Source: Metaphire vulgaris
Taxonomy: Eukaryota; Annelida; Clitellata; Crassiclitellata; Megascolecidae
Assembly (NCBI GenBank): GCA_018105865.1
Contig: CM030861.1
Coordinates: 2,241,484 to 2,305,483, forward strand
DNA: 64,000 bases
Reading direction: 5' to 3'
Below the pieces are notes generated by a model that saw only the letters and a list, made by a program, of their open reading frames with translations, did no database searches and was not told the origin of the DNA. The position numbers and the translations under genes were made by a program. How positions within the stretch are numbered: position 1 is the first letter of the stretch; each line of letters starts with the position of its first letter. Below are positions 10,375 to 21,007 of this stretch, piece by piece.

Positions 10375-10545
10375 CAAAAATGACGGGGGAGATTGGCTGT
10401 TTTACCACCCGATTTTGCGCAAATGCAATAGCATTTTATGACGGAGGAGATTGGCTGTTTACCACCCGATTTTGCGCAAATGCAATAGCATTTTATGACG
10501 GGGGGAGATTGGCTGTTTTACCACCCGATTTTGCGCAATTAATTG
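10375..10545 (+). repeat. three-copy 58-bp tandem repeat
   Basis: Three units built on TGACGGGGGAGATTGGCTGT, TTTACCACCCGATTTTGCGC and AAATGCAATAGCATTTTA. A related single unit with GACGGGAAGACTTGGCTGTT is at about 50530 in the Delta-like gene. The reading frame across it is a by-product of the repeat. Confidence 0.8.
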
Positions 10546-10744
10546 CCCTTAACTCGCCGCCTTTTCCTTCAACCGAGTTAACGCCCATTCGCGGGAATTT
10601 TCTGAAACTTGATAGTCAACGTAAGTGTAATGATTTGGCGGTGTCGAACGACATGCAGTGCTTGATTCTCTTGTTTGCTGTGCTGCTTTTCACCCCGAGC
10701 AACAGCCTGCTCTTCATTCTCACTTGTTTGTCGGAAAGCTCGTG

Positions 10745-11240
10745 AACGCTCGACATTTTTGTTGCACGGAGGGTTAGAAAGAGGAATAAATGAGCTAAAC
10801 AATGGTGCAAACCTCATCTTCTTAGCTCTTATATAGCCCGAGATATAGCAAATTCAAACAATTTGGAAACTTTCTCGGAATTCAAAACTTTCGCGAAATT
10901 CACCGATAATAATTATGTTCAAACATTGGGGTCATCGGGTTAGAATGGATAGATCTTTGCCAAATGTCAACCGATTTTCAAAATTTTGGTTTATTTTGTT
11001 CCTCTGACATCCCTTTACAACTTTGCCGCTGACCAAAGTGGGGTTACCGCAGAAAATATTTTGCTAGGGGGCTTTACAAAATTTTCGGGGGAGAGGGTGA
11101 AATTTTAGGCCGTAAAGTGGGCTCTACCCCAATTTTTTGTTTTGCACGGACGGTTAGAAAGAGGAATAAACAATCTAAACAATGGTGCAAACCTCATCTT
11201 TTTAGCTCCTATATAGCCTGAGATATAGCAAATTTAAAAC
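10745..11240 (+). repeat. direct repeat of about 100 bp, 390 bp apart
   Basis: GGTTAGAAAGAGGAATAAA, CAATGGTGCAAACCTCATCT and TATATAGCCYGAGATATAGC occur at about 10770-10850 and again at 11155-11240, with a handful of differences. Nothing is recognised between them. The pair may be remains of long terminal direct repeats or a local duplication. Confidence 0.6.
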
Positions 11241-11389
11241 GTTACAGCAATCATTTCTGAGAACGCTTTTCCAAAAATTAAATCCCCAGTACGGTGACAG
11301 CGTCTGAAAATTTAATCCACACTTGAGGGGTAAAATTTAAAAAATAGGTATTGAGGCTAGGAATGAATAAATATATATATAATAATGGG

Positions 11390-12100
11390 GGGCAGGGCAT
11401 TGGGAGAGGGAAGGGAGGTTTGAGAGGAGGAAGGTGGGTTGTACGGGTTTTCGGAGCAGCGTTGTGTAGGTTTGGAAACGGGGTTTGGGGCCGGTGTGGT
11501 AGGGCGGAGCGCTGATGGGTTGGGGCCGGGGCGATTGGGAGAGGGATGGGTAGTTGGAAGGGGATAAGGAGAGGGAAGGGAATGGGGGTTTAGGGCCGGG
11601 CCGGGAATGGGTTGGGGCTGGAATGTGTTGGGCCTGAGGCGATTGGGAGAGGAAGGGGGAGAGGGAAAAGGGATGGGGAGAGGGAAGGGAAACGGGGTTT
11701 GGGGCCGGGGCCGGAATGTGTTGGGGCCGGGGTGATTGGGAGAGGGATGAGGAGAGGGAAAAGAGATGGGGAGAGGAAAGGGGAACGGGGGTTTGAGGCC
11801 TGGGCCGGAATGGGTTGGGGCCGGGGCGATTGGGAGAGGGATGGGGAGAGGAAAAGGGTTGGGGAGACGGAAGGGAACGGGGGTTTGGGGGGCGATTGGG
11901 AGAGGGATGGGGAGAGGGAAAAGGGTTGGGAGACGGAAGGGGAACGGGGGTTTTGGGGGCGATTGGGAGGGGATGGGGAGAGGAAAGGAGATGGGGATAG
12001 GGAAGGGAAAAGGGGTTTGGGGCCGGGGGCGGGGAATGGGTTGGGCCTGAGCGATTAGGAGAGGGATGGGGTGAGGGAAGGGGGGACGGGAGTTTAAGCT
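11390..12100 (+). repeat. G-rich minisatellite
   Basis: About seven degenerate units of roughly 90-110 bp built from GATTGGGAGAGGGATGGGG, AGAGGGAAAAGG, GGAACGGGGTTTGGGG and GCCGGGGC. The plus strand has dozens of GGG/GGGG runs with short loops, so it could form G-quadruplexes. Because the minus strand is nearly free of A-led stops, two of its frames stay open for over 250 codons and encode only proline-rich repeats (SPNRPGPNPF type). I treat these as artefacts. Confidence 0.85.
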
Positions 12101-12768
12101 GCAATTAAGACGCTTCGTTAAACGCTCCGGTTTGATTAAACAATATTTGGTTGTCAATGACAACAGCGTCTTGCAATACCCGCCGTGTTGCGGACGGACA
12201 GACGCGACAGACGCGACAGACGGACATCGAGAATTATATAATAAGATATAGAATTATTTATAATTATTCATACAAATTGCGAAAATCAATATAGACAAAC
12301 ATAACGATAATCAATGGACTTAAAATACCAGGAAATCTCGCGACGAGAACACACAGAATAAAGCAAGCTGTTCGCTGTAACGTTGTGTTCTGAAATGGAC
12401 GGATCTTCGCTGAACCTGCTTAATAATTAAACAACTTAAACTGGCTAAATCGGTCCAAACTCGACGATCCAGTTATTAGTATCGACCTCTGCTATTTTTG
12501 AAGAGCTCTTGTACTTAGCCTTGGGCGCGACATAAATTTCAAACGAAGTGTTCCTTGTACTTTACGATGACCTTTGTGATAAGAGCGATATTTAGGGCCT
12601 ACTCGTGTTTTACAATTTGGAACAAGTATAAGCTTATCTTATCTTAGATGTACTGGGATCATCATTGTATATTGATACTAGCTTATTGCTATAAGATCCA
12701 CAAAAATATCAGTCTTATTTAGTGAACAGCATAAAATTCCAAATGGGTTTGAATATTTCGTATTGGGG

Positions 12769-13122
12769 GCTGCCCATTAATTATGTCAACAATTTTTGGG
12801 CAATTTTTGACCCCTCCCTCTTGTCAACAACTGTCAACTTTCAGTTACCCCCATAATTACGTCAAAACTTTTGGCCCCCTCCCCAGATCAATGACAGGTC
12901 CCAATAACAAGGTTATTGATGATGACCATTTTCCCCTTTTTGCTCGTCGAGTGTCAAAATGTGATGGTTATGACCTTTTTGCCATGCTATTTTCCATTAT
13001 AATAAGTAGTATTCCATGAAATTTCCTAGTCAACTTCTCTTGACCCCCCTCCCCCTGTCAACAACTGTCAAACTTTTTCAAACCCCGTCCCCCCTAAATT
13101 GTTGACGTAATTAATGGACAGC
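12769..13122. mobile_element. MITE, GCTGTCC/TTAATTACGTCA family, copy 2
   Basis: Ends GCTGCCCATTAATTATGTCA and, reversed, GCTGTCCATTAATTACGTCA. The interior has GTCAACAACTGTCAA twice and a diverged reverse box, GATGACCATTTTCCCCTTTTTGCTCGTC in two parts (GATGATGACCATTTTCCCC then TTTTTGCTCGTCGAGTGTC), at about 12916-12955. Confidence 0.75.
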
Positions 13123-13474
13123 ACCCTGGGATTCCCTGAGTAGACGCTCGCTTCAGGCCCAAGGAAAGAACTTAGCGTCTACTTCGTGTATTTAAAGCGA
13201 ACCACGAAACTCTATTTTATTAGCATTGAACTGATAAAAGTCTTCACTAAATAAATAAATACAATTGAAAATCGTCGTAAATCTAGTAACAGTAAAATGA
13301 TGGTATTGATAAAGTTATTAATCCCTACAACAGGCCTGCATCCTACTCGCCGCACAACTTCTTATCATCGTCCATAAAAATACTTTGCTGCGACTGGCTA
13401 GTGGCTACTTGGATTTGCAACCTTGACCACCACTGACTACGGATTATGGACTATGGATTTTACCCAGATTGAGC

Positions 13475-13540
13475 GCCATTGAATAAGCTGGTGCATTGCA
13501 CCAAGCTTTCGGGAAGCGCTATAGAAATTCATCATCATCG
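13475..13540 (-). mobile_element. SINE 3'-end fragment
   Basis: AAGCGCTATAGAAATTCATC with a (CATCAT) tail. Reversed, it matches 39945-40005 over about 60 bases (TTTCTATAGCGCTT, CGAAAGCTTGG, CCAGCTTATTCA). Confidence 0.55.
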
Positions 13541-13739
13541 TCATCATCAGAATCTATGCAGATCAAGTGTGGAAAATTGGCGATGACTATCTTTTTGCGT
13601 GTCAGTCATTTCGTTAAGTATAATATAGATAGTATTCCATGTGTTAAACATTCAAACTTTCTAAGAAACATCAAAAATTACAGAGAAGTCAAAACAATGA
13701 TACTTTGTCTGTGATCTCTAGAGCACACTCAGCACAGAA

Positions 13740-14320
13740 TAATAATAACACGCGATAAAATAAATTTTTGGTCGGACAACGCCTATGCTTTCGGTTGTCT
13801 GTTGTCCAGCTGCTTCTGTCGTTTCCTCATCCGTTGTCTTCTGTGCTTCGGTCATATCGAAGACTCTTTCGTATCAAATGCGGCATTACCTGTTGCATTA
13901 TCTGTTGCAATCTTTCTTCTATTCTCTACTGCATTATCGGTTGCATCATCAGTTGCATCATCAGTTGCATCATCAGTTGCCTCTGCGTTGTGTTCTTCTG
14001 TTGTTTCTTCTGTCCTGCTTTCTGTCCAATCATTCTTAATGATGTCTTCCTTCTGCATGTGACTTTTGTCAATCGTCGTCGACCGAGACACTCTGGTCTT
14101 TGGTCGTCTCTGGTTGTGCTCTGTCAACTGTTCCTCGTTCTTTTCTCCAGCTGTTTCAGCTGCCATGCATGTTCTCCACTTCGGTTTTGTTTCTAACAAT
14201 AAGTTTACGTTATATCGGAGTCAACTGCCACGTCGGCTGTAGAATTTATTATCGTTTCTTCGGTTTCTTCTACTTCACTTCTGTAGCCTATGTTGTTGCT
14301 TGAATCTTTTTTAGCCTTGG
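13740..14320 (-). pseudogene. decayed Glu/Thr-rich open region, unknown
   Basis: Minus strand 14199-13852 is open for 115 codons (RTEETTEEHNAEATDDATDD and onward), with a 12-bp DATD repeat. The same acidic Glu/Thr style continues past its stop in another frame (MTEAQKTTDEETTEAAG) and precedes it in a third (EVEETEETIINSTADVAVDS, about 14290-14220). Composition persisting across frame changes suggests a broken coding exon. I recognise no family, and a low-complexity repeat could mimic this. Confidence 0.3.
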
Positions 14321-14356
14321 GCGGTCCGTTCAGCAAAAATGCAAATGAGTTTTAAT

Positions 14357-14534
14357 CAGGGTGCGATTTGTGACCTGGAACAGAGGGGGGAATATGTCGA
14401 GCTTGGAGGGATGTAGTTGTTGGGAAATGTAGCAGTGGGGGATGCAGTGGTGGGGGATGTAGCAGTAGGGAGGATGAAGTTGGGCAGTGGGGTGGAGGGG
14501 ACGATTCCCTCTTCCCCCTACAAATCGCGCCCTG
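14357..14534. mobile_element. hAT-like MITE, CAGGGTGCGATTTGT family
   Basis: Ends CAGGGTGCGATTTGTGACC and, reversed, CAGGGCGCGATTTGTAGG. Flanks GTTTTAAT and ATTTTAAT are a 7/8 target duplication. It sits in repeat R1: the uninterrupted phrase GTTTAAATGTATCCGAGG at about 1208 is the empty site. The interior has GTAGCAGTGGGGGATGCA tandem units. Confidence 0.85.
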
Positions 14535-14659
14535 ATTTTAATGTATCCGAGGCATTTTGCAATGACCATCAAGTTATAAAGATTCAAATCGGAAAAGGAC
14601 TATCAACCTTGCGTACCAAGTGCATGGACCTAGCGGTTAAACGAAATTAGTTATATTTG

Positions 14660-15372
14660 TCAACAGCAAATTAATGTGTTTGATCTGCCGCGAATCAGCC
14701 AGCGTCAGTGAAGAATACAGTTGTAGGTGCCATTATGAAACAAGACGTTCCGATACTTATAATGACTTGCAAGGTGAGTTGAGAATACAAAAAAAATTGA
14801 GATGTCAAAAAAGACTGTCGGTCGAGCAAAGTATTTCCACCAAGAAGGCTGACACGAATCCAAGTGTTTCGCACGGGCCAACTACACAGTGGTCAAGTAA
14901 TTGCCAAGTTCTAACGGCCTTTCTCAAATGGCGAATTTGTTTCGTGAATATCCAGGGCCATATTAAGGCGGGGGTTGAGGGGCTGAGGCCTCAGGCCCAC
15001 CGTGAAAAATAGGCCCACCGATTTTCGAGATAACCTTTTTCTGGCTTGTCAGAACGAGTTGGAAGGGAAATAACCTTTTTTTGCTTGTCAGTTCCAGTAT
15101 AGGCGACGGCCTTTTTTCCTTCTCAGCCCCAGGCCCACTCGGACCCTAATCCGGCCCTGTGAATATCTCTTAAACATGTGAACAGAAATATGTCCAGGAA
15201 AAGAACATGTTTGAGAGTACATATTTTGCGTGAGCAGACTCTCTCGACCATGACCCTGAATAAGGCTAATTTGCGACCAAGCTTTACTTCCACTTTAAAT
15301 GTTGCAACAACCGAACTAGAGCCAAACATTGAGAAACTAATTAAAGGCATTCAGTCGCATCCATCACATTAG
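14660..15372 (+). pseudogene. hAT transposase (BED-finger type), internally deleted
   Basis: The first part (about 14674-14880) reads CLICRESASVSEEYSCRCHY, then ETRRSDTYNDLQGELR: the BED-type zinc finger (CLIC...HYxTxH...YDxLxGE) seen at the N-terminus of GTF2IRD2/SCAND3-like hAT transposases. The last part (15178-15372) reads LREQTLSTMTLNKANLR and IATTELEPNIEKL-like text ending HPSH and a stop, matching the C-terminal dimerisation region (CEQxFSxMKxNKxKLRSRL). The catalytic middle is missing, the second finger histidine is replaced by arginine, and a MITE sits at 14953-15159. A hAT-like right end, reversed GGGGTGCACAACCTTTTGAG, follows at about 15600-15632. Confidence 0.7.
14953..15159. mobile_element. 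hAT-like MITE, CAGGGCC-ATTA family
   Basis: Ends CAGGGCCATATTAAGGC and, reversed, CAGGGCCGGATTAGGGTCC. Perfect 8-bp target duplication TGAATATC at 14945-14952 and 15160-15167. It has two reverse boxes, ATAACCTTTTTCTGGCTTGT (15031) and ATAACCTTTTTTTGCTTGTC (15070). The same pair of ends delimits the larger element at 20884-22741. Confidence 0.9.
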
Positions 15373-15631
15373 ATTAGAGTTATTAGATCATTAGATTGAT
15401 CCGTATCTTTGCAGACTGCACAATGATACGTTGATATGAAAATAAGTAAAATACTGGTTTTCATTTTACATTGACTCACTTTAATACAGTTGTATGAGTA
15501 GTTCAATTACACATATATTAACGAATTTTGAGGTTACTATTATACAACATGCATTTTGTTTGTTCGGCCCGCGAGCTATGTGAGAACATTGAATTTGGCC
15601 CTCGGCCTCAAAAGGTTGTGCACCCCTCAGT

Positions 15632-16225
15632 TACATGGAAAGACCACATGCCCGTGGCCACATGGCCATACGATGGACATGCATGAACGCTCTGCATTAC
15701 ACAGTAAACGTGAGAAGACGCAGTTTGACAGGGTTCCTAGTTATTTGGTCAAAGAAACGACTAGGCACCAAGGATCAAGGAGTCCAAGGGAACCAAGGAA
15801 GCTATAGGGTCTTCAATCTGTGCCAATTGATTTTCGTATTGGGTTTTCGTATCTATCTTTTATTCAATGTGTAAACGGAATGAGAACATATTCCGAAGCA
15901 TTTTGCATTCAGAATTAAGTTATGGACGTTATAAATAAGCAAATGTTCTAGCGGTTAAGCGATTTTGTCATATTTATAAAATCAACTCACATTTTAATAA
16001 AGGTGTTTCGGATACAACTGTTCAAAGCAAAATAACACAATATTTAGGCTTGCTTCTCTTTTATTCAGTTAGTAGGGCAATATAATAAACATTCATGCAA
16101 AACTCAATATTATCTTCATTTCATTTCAATTAGATTTCTATTCTATCGTTTATCTAGACACATACGCTTCGTTTCTGCTTGCGTTCGCCAGGTGGCAGAA
16201 TGCATTGCTATTGTTTACCATGATA
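15632..16225 (+). repeat. dispersed repeat R1, long copy
   Basis: Parallel to 2095-2725: ACATGGAAAGACCACATGCC, CAGTAAACGT, AGCGGTTAAGCGATTTTGTC (15949), AATAAAGGTGTTTCGG (15998), CTTTTATTCAGTTAGTA and GTTCGCCAGGTGGCAGAATG (16184). It starts directly at the end of the preceding hAT remnant. Confidence 0.6.
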
Positions 16226-16803
16226 TTGTGATAGAATTTAATTTATGCCTTCGAAATAATCTGCTTCGAAACACGCCCTCCCTGGCGATTGCCGACATCC
16301 TTTCTGCCCAAACCTCCTCTCACAAACCCTCCTCCCCGCCTCATTCTCCAACTTTTCCCCCAAATATAATTTCCCGTACCCTCAAACACTATTCCTGCAC
16401 ACTACTCCCACCCCCGCTCCTCCTTTTCCTCACGAATATAGCCTAGGATTTGAAGACCTATACCATTAAACAGCTCTCCCTCTCCCTCTCCCTATCCTTC
16501 TCCCTCAGCAGACAATAGGTTATCTCGCGTAATTAATAGTGGCGTGAACGTTTTAGCTGTTTCCAATTTATTAGTTGTGAAGTAACGGAATGATTTCGGC
16601 TTTCATTGCTTATACGATGGAAATCACAATTATTGTAGAGTAATTGCATGGCTACTGAAATATGTGATTAATCCTCCATCGAATCCACTGTTCTACTGGT
16701 TTCTATGAGGTTTATGAAGAGCGCTATTAAACTGCTCCAGTGCTCCGTTTGTCCATTTAAGTTACTCATCGGCAATTCTCACTTGTAGAAATCGAATCCT
16801 GAC
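16226..16803. other. no gene; pyrimidine-rich patch
   Basis: A C/T-rich tract (about 16275-16505) with CTCCCTCTCCCTCTCCCTAT, then ordinary AT-rich sequence. No frame of interest. Confidence 0.5.
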
Positions 16804-17079
16804 CAGTGGCGTAGCGTGGTCTCGTGCCGCCCATGGCTCCTGGAAAAAATGCCGCCCCAACCTGCTCCTATTATTATAACTGACTAGCAAAAAAGGTTGT
16901 CGCGGCCGAATTTGCCGCCCTTCTCAATTTTGCCGCCCTTCTCAATTTTGCCGCCCCTTCGCTAAAACTCTTCGACAACCTGACAAGCAAAAAAAACGTC
17001 CGCCGCTCAATTTGCCGCCCCCTTCATGTGTGCCGCCCATGGCTCGAGCCATGGTAGCCATTGGCACGCTACGCTACTG
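16804..17079. mobile_element. hAT-like MITE, CAGTGGCGTAGCGTG family
   Basis: Ends CAGTGGCGTAGCGTGGTC and, reversed, CAGTAGCGTAGCGTGCC. Perfect 8-bp target duplication ATCCTGAC (16796-16803 and 17080-17087). The box is present twice in direct orientation, TGACTAGCAAAAAAGGTTGT (16881) and TGACAAGCAAAAAAAACGTC (16981), 100 bp apart, with three TTTTGCCGCCCTTCTCAA-type units between. The closest copy is 61773-61983. Confidence 0.95.
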
Positions 17080-17343
17080 ATCCTGACAATTGATACTTTA
17101 TTCGAACATTTAGAGTTGATTTCTAAGATTGATTAATATTTTTAAATGTGAATATGTTTTAATAGCGATGATCGCCTTGGTGATTAGAAAAGCTCATGCA
17201 TTTTATAATCATGTTGTTTCTGGCGTTCGTTCAGTTTAATACAAACACAGCTGAATCTAAATGGGGTGTTTTAAACAGCGTACCCGCCCATGCCCGCCCT
17301 GCCGCCGTACAACGAACCCGGCCATACCACCAAGACAACCAAA

Positions 17344-17351
17344 CCTGGTCG

Positions 17352-17395
<44 letters not shown>

Positions 17396-17408
17396 GTCGT
17401 CGTCGTTG
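17344..17408. repeat. (CAT)n/(CGT)n microsatellite
   Basis: CATCAT run ending in CGTCGTCGT. On the minus strand it is preceded by TTAGGCGGTTTAAGCGATTA, which could be the end of a LINE with a GAT tail like those at 10041 and 57600, but no coding motif is visible. Confidence 0.75.
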
Positions 17409-17649
17409 TAATCGCTTAAACCGCCTAATCTCAAGCTGTTGCTAACAGTCATGTGAATATATTAATAATAGAATGCGCATGATGTAAAAATACTATATAT
17501 GAATTGACCAATGGTGGTTGGTCTATCTAATGCATTTTGTCTATTATTGTATATTGTATCCAATTTACTTTACCTAATGTATTTTATCTAGTGTCTTTAA
17601 ACCTAGTAGTCTAAGGGTTCCGTAAACCTTAGTCCGTCACTGTGTGATA

Positions 17650-18390
17650 ACTGACACAGCGTTGTTAATAAAAGTTGCTAATAGGCAGGGCCGCCGAGAG
17701 AAATTCCGGGCCCCGGAACAAAAACAATTTGCGGGCCCTTAAGAAAAATTTATCAAGTCCGAAAAACATGACAAGCAAAAAAAACGTTATCAACTCTCCA
17801 CAAACAGCCTGACAAGCAAAAAAACTTATCGTCACCGGATCCGGGCCCCTGAAAACTCAATGGGCCCCGGTACAATGTACCGGCTGCACCCTCCTCTCCT
17901 CAGGCCTGCTATTAGGCAATTTAGTGAATTTATCCCAATCGTTTAGAAAGAAATGGTCTCAAATAATAAATATGGAAATAAATAATACAACTAAAGAGAA
18001 AACAAAAATAATAAAATCAGACGATTTTATAAAAAAGCGCCTTAAACGAGCATCACTCACCCTTACCAAAGGCGGTCCATCTGGCGAATTTTGCGTACAT
18101 TCAACAATTCAAAATTCTGAAACTAATTATATATTTAACCAAAAAGTCTGATGAACTTAAAGCAAATAACTTTAACGGGAAATTAATTTAGTAAATATTC
18201 ACTTTTGAAAGACAGCCAGATAAATTAACTTCCACCAATACAAGTCATTGAAATTCTCGATTCAATTGATATCAAACATGACACCTTTATGAAAGGCCTA
18301 GTGTGCGTTATAGAAGGAAGAATGATTTCTTCAATAATTGTAGTATTACATTTCCTAAGAAGTGTATGACAAAAATGCGAAGACCAATTT
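17650..18390 (-). repeat. dispersed repeat R2, copy with MITE insertion
   Basis: Corresponds to 5740-6260 (AAACGAGCATCACTCACCC, GGCGAATTTTGCGTACATTC, GACAGCCAGATAAATTAACT, GACACCTTTATGAAAGGCC). It is interrupted by the element at 17686-17908. Confidence 0.7.
17686..17908. mobile_element. hAT-like MITE, CAGGGCCGCCGAGAG family
   Basis: Ends CAGGGCCGCCGAGAG and, reversed, CAGGCCTGAGGAGAG. Flanks CTAATAGG and CTATTAGG are a 7/8 target duplication; the R2 copy at 5740-6260 has the empty site, TTGCTAGTAGGTAATTT. Two direct boxes, TGACAAGCAAAAAAAACGTT (17769) and TGACAAGCAAAAAAACTTAT (17812). Confidence 0.9.
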
Positions 18391-19117
18391 ATTTCTAGTC
18401 TTAAGTTTTAATTTTAAAGAAAATTATCACAGATAATATTTGTTGCAAGAAAAGCAAAAATTATAATACAAACTCACATAATTATATATTTAAATATTTG
18501 ATTGAAACAAGATATTGCTAGAGTCATTGACCTCATGGAACTGTTTTTCTACATTTACATTTACTAAGGCAAAAGCGCGGAAATTAAGTGCAAAAATTAC
18601 ATGAAATACGCTTATATACGATTATGCCACTATATAGGAATAGGCATGTATAAATTCTATTGAATTTAAATCCCTATTAAAACAAACGAGTGCATAGCAT
18701 TCCCTGTGAAAGACAATATTAATTCAACAAATAGTTGCCGTGAGGGGGAGGGGCGCAGTGCGAAGCTTCGCATAGGGTGCCAAATATCGCGGAGCCTGCA
18801 CGGAATATACTTTAAAATTTAGATGTAATAAACGCTTTTTACGTTTTTTATTCCCCCTCGCTTTTTAACGTCTTTTCAGTTATCCAACGTTTATAGATCT
18901 ATGCTTTAATTAAAACTCTTCTGCCCTTTTAAAACTGCAACGCACCTACCCAAGCAACAATAAATGTGTTCTGATGGTTTGAAATTAATTTTAACGCTTC
19001 ACTCATTTCGCAATAGTCGCAACTGGTCATTTGACAGAAATTTAAACTCATGTAGAGTATGGGGTCTTGAGGATATCTGTCATCGGACTCATCAATCAAA
19101 ATTAAGTTATCTTGGAG
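18391..19117. other. no gene recognised
   Basis: AT-rich non-coding DNA. No domain, element end or tandem repeat identified. Confidence 0.5.
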
Positions 19118-19303
19118 CAGTGGCGGCTCTAGGATTTGGCAAGTGGGGGCCGTTGGGGGCAACTTCTAATCATGGGGGCCAACCATTTGTTGTTTAGTGT
19201 ATGTAGCATTAAGTATAGGGTCCCAACTGGGGGCCACTGGGGGGCCAGGCTCTCAATAGGGGCACGGGCCCCTGGCCCCTGGCCTCTGGTGGAGCCGCCA
19301 CTG
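19118..19303. mobile_element. hAT-like MITE, CAGTGGCGGCTC family
   Basis: Left end CAGTGGCGGCTCTAGGATTT; right end reversed CAGTGGCGGCTCCACCAG. Perfect 8-bp target duplication TCTTGGAG (19110-19117 and 19304-19311). 186 bp, about 90 percent alike to the copy at 4339 by eye. Confidence 0.95.
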
Positions 19304-20883
19304 TCTTGGAGCAACAGAGATAGAGAGAGAGAGAGAGTTAGAAATCGAGAACTTTGAAGTCGAGGAATTGGTTTTTGATAGATGGATTTTGCCTGTCAAA
19401 CGTGACAGTCGCGATAACATATAATTTCGTGATTTATGGGTCCCAGACACGAATTATTAATTGGCTTAAATTAAAACATCTGGCTTCAAAAGAATTGCTT
19501 TGAAAGATTTATCTGTCGTATAATTAGCTGCCCATCAATCACTGTCAGACGTTTCTTTGAGGGTCCTGGGAAAAGTCGAATCCAGGGTCGCAAACATTTT
19601 AATGGGAAAAGCTTTTGTTTATAAACCTGTCATTTTGATTTATGGATTTCACGAGCGGCACTTCATCGAGGTTGTTTGAAGTCGTGAAAAGTTATTTATG
19701 TATTGTCAACAATGCTTATCTGGAAAGTGACATAGATTAATTACTGGCGTGAATGATATATCGCAGCTGGCGATGAGATAGCTCTAGCTATTTGCTACTA
19801 ATTCTTTGTTGTCTGGCGTGATGATGTCATTGTCTGGATTGTGTGAATAAATACGTGGCGATCGCGAGGCACAATACACTTGCCCGGAACCAGAGACTAA
19901 GGAGTGCTCTCTCTCTCTCTCTCTCTCTCTCTCTCGACGACATTGAACAGTCAACAATGTCATTATAGTATGTCATATACTATACTCAGCAATTAAAAAA
20001 TACTTATAATAAAAATCAATAATCGGTAATAGGCCGAATCTTCGAGGACGATAATCGGAGGGGGGAGGAAGGGGGGCTCAATCGTCGCACCTTCAAATGT
20101 AATCAAACAAATTTATTTAGCACTCGTGGCTTTAATTTCTACAATTTAGCGTTTTTCCGATGCTTTTTCTAGCCCTCAATCCATTTCTGCCCTGTCCTGT
20201 GACCCTGTGAGCAAACGATTATTTCACGTGTTTTGGTAATTGTGTGCTGCTGCTTTGTGAGGTATTTATTATAGCGGCCATTTTAGGTAAACATATACCA
20301 TAGCTTCACTGCACATCGTCGCTATCGAAGAACAGCAAACCTTGATACATTACACAGGACATTTTTACTTTTACTACGTGCTGGCGGACACGTGACTACC
20401 TGAGAAATAAAATCTCTTAACGCCCTGGTCTGATTCTAAATCAAAACACGAGAGAGAAAGACTTTCAAGGTTGATTCCGATAACAACTGAAAAGATTATA
20501 AAATTTATGAAACTATAACAAATGGCTTGAAAGAAATCTCCTCAAATAAGATTCATTCAACTCTGTTGCAAAACATCGCCATCTGGCGAATATCAACAGA
20601 ACACTTCGACGATTTCAAAAAAAATCTAATAAAACCGGTAAGATTAAAAAAATAATTCAATCCATTGAAGCCAAATAAATTGCGGAGCTGATAAATATAA
20701 GCTAAGCGGTTGGAATGGTCAGCACGGAATTATTAAAAGATTTATCATGAAGATTTATCATGTACACAGTTTTCCAACAGTCGGCCGAGGAAGATTTTTC
20801 CTATGCAAATATTGTGATTTGGAAATGCTGACTAAGGAGATTTACTGTATTTTCAATGCAGCCATTTATTGTGTTGTCGTGAT
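19304..20883. other. no gene; (CT)n and short repeats only
   Basis: Contains a GAGAGA run at about 19322 and a pure (CT)n run at 19909-19934. CATCGCCATCTGGCGAATAT at about 20576 is a reversed R1 end box. No exon or element pair was identified in the rest. Confidence 0.5.
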
Positions 20884-21007
20884 CAGGGCCGGATTAAGGT
20901 CCGAGTGGGCCTGGGGCTGCATATTTTAGGAAGGCCTGTTTTAGCAAATTTTATAACGTTTCATAACGAAAAATGCGACATCAGAATCAGAGCCCTGTCA
21001 TACACAG

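Noticed and set aside
10578..10817. 79-codon frame with ERSRAFRQTSENEEQAVARG, resembling Helitron N-terminal repeats
   Set aside because: The similarity is to low-complexity Glu/Arg text only; no helicase or Rep motif and no Helitron ends were found.
11337..12163. Two overlapping minus-strand frames of 255 and 268 codons
   Set aside because: They only translate the G-rich minisatellite into proline-rich repeats; both frames are open because the repeat lacks stops, and there is no splice or domain support.
14953..15159. Frames over MITEs (for example 12783, 19136, 22335, 28091, 42159, 58930)
   Set aside because: They begin and end inside MITEs, differ between copies of the same family and encode no recognisable protein.
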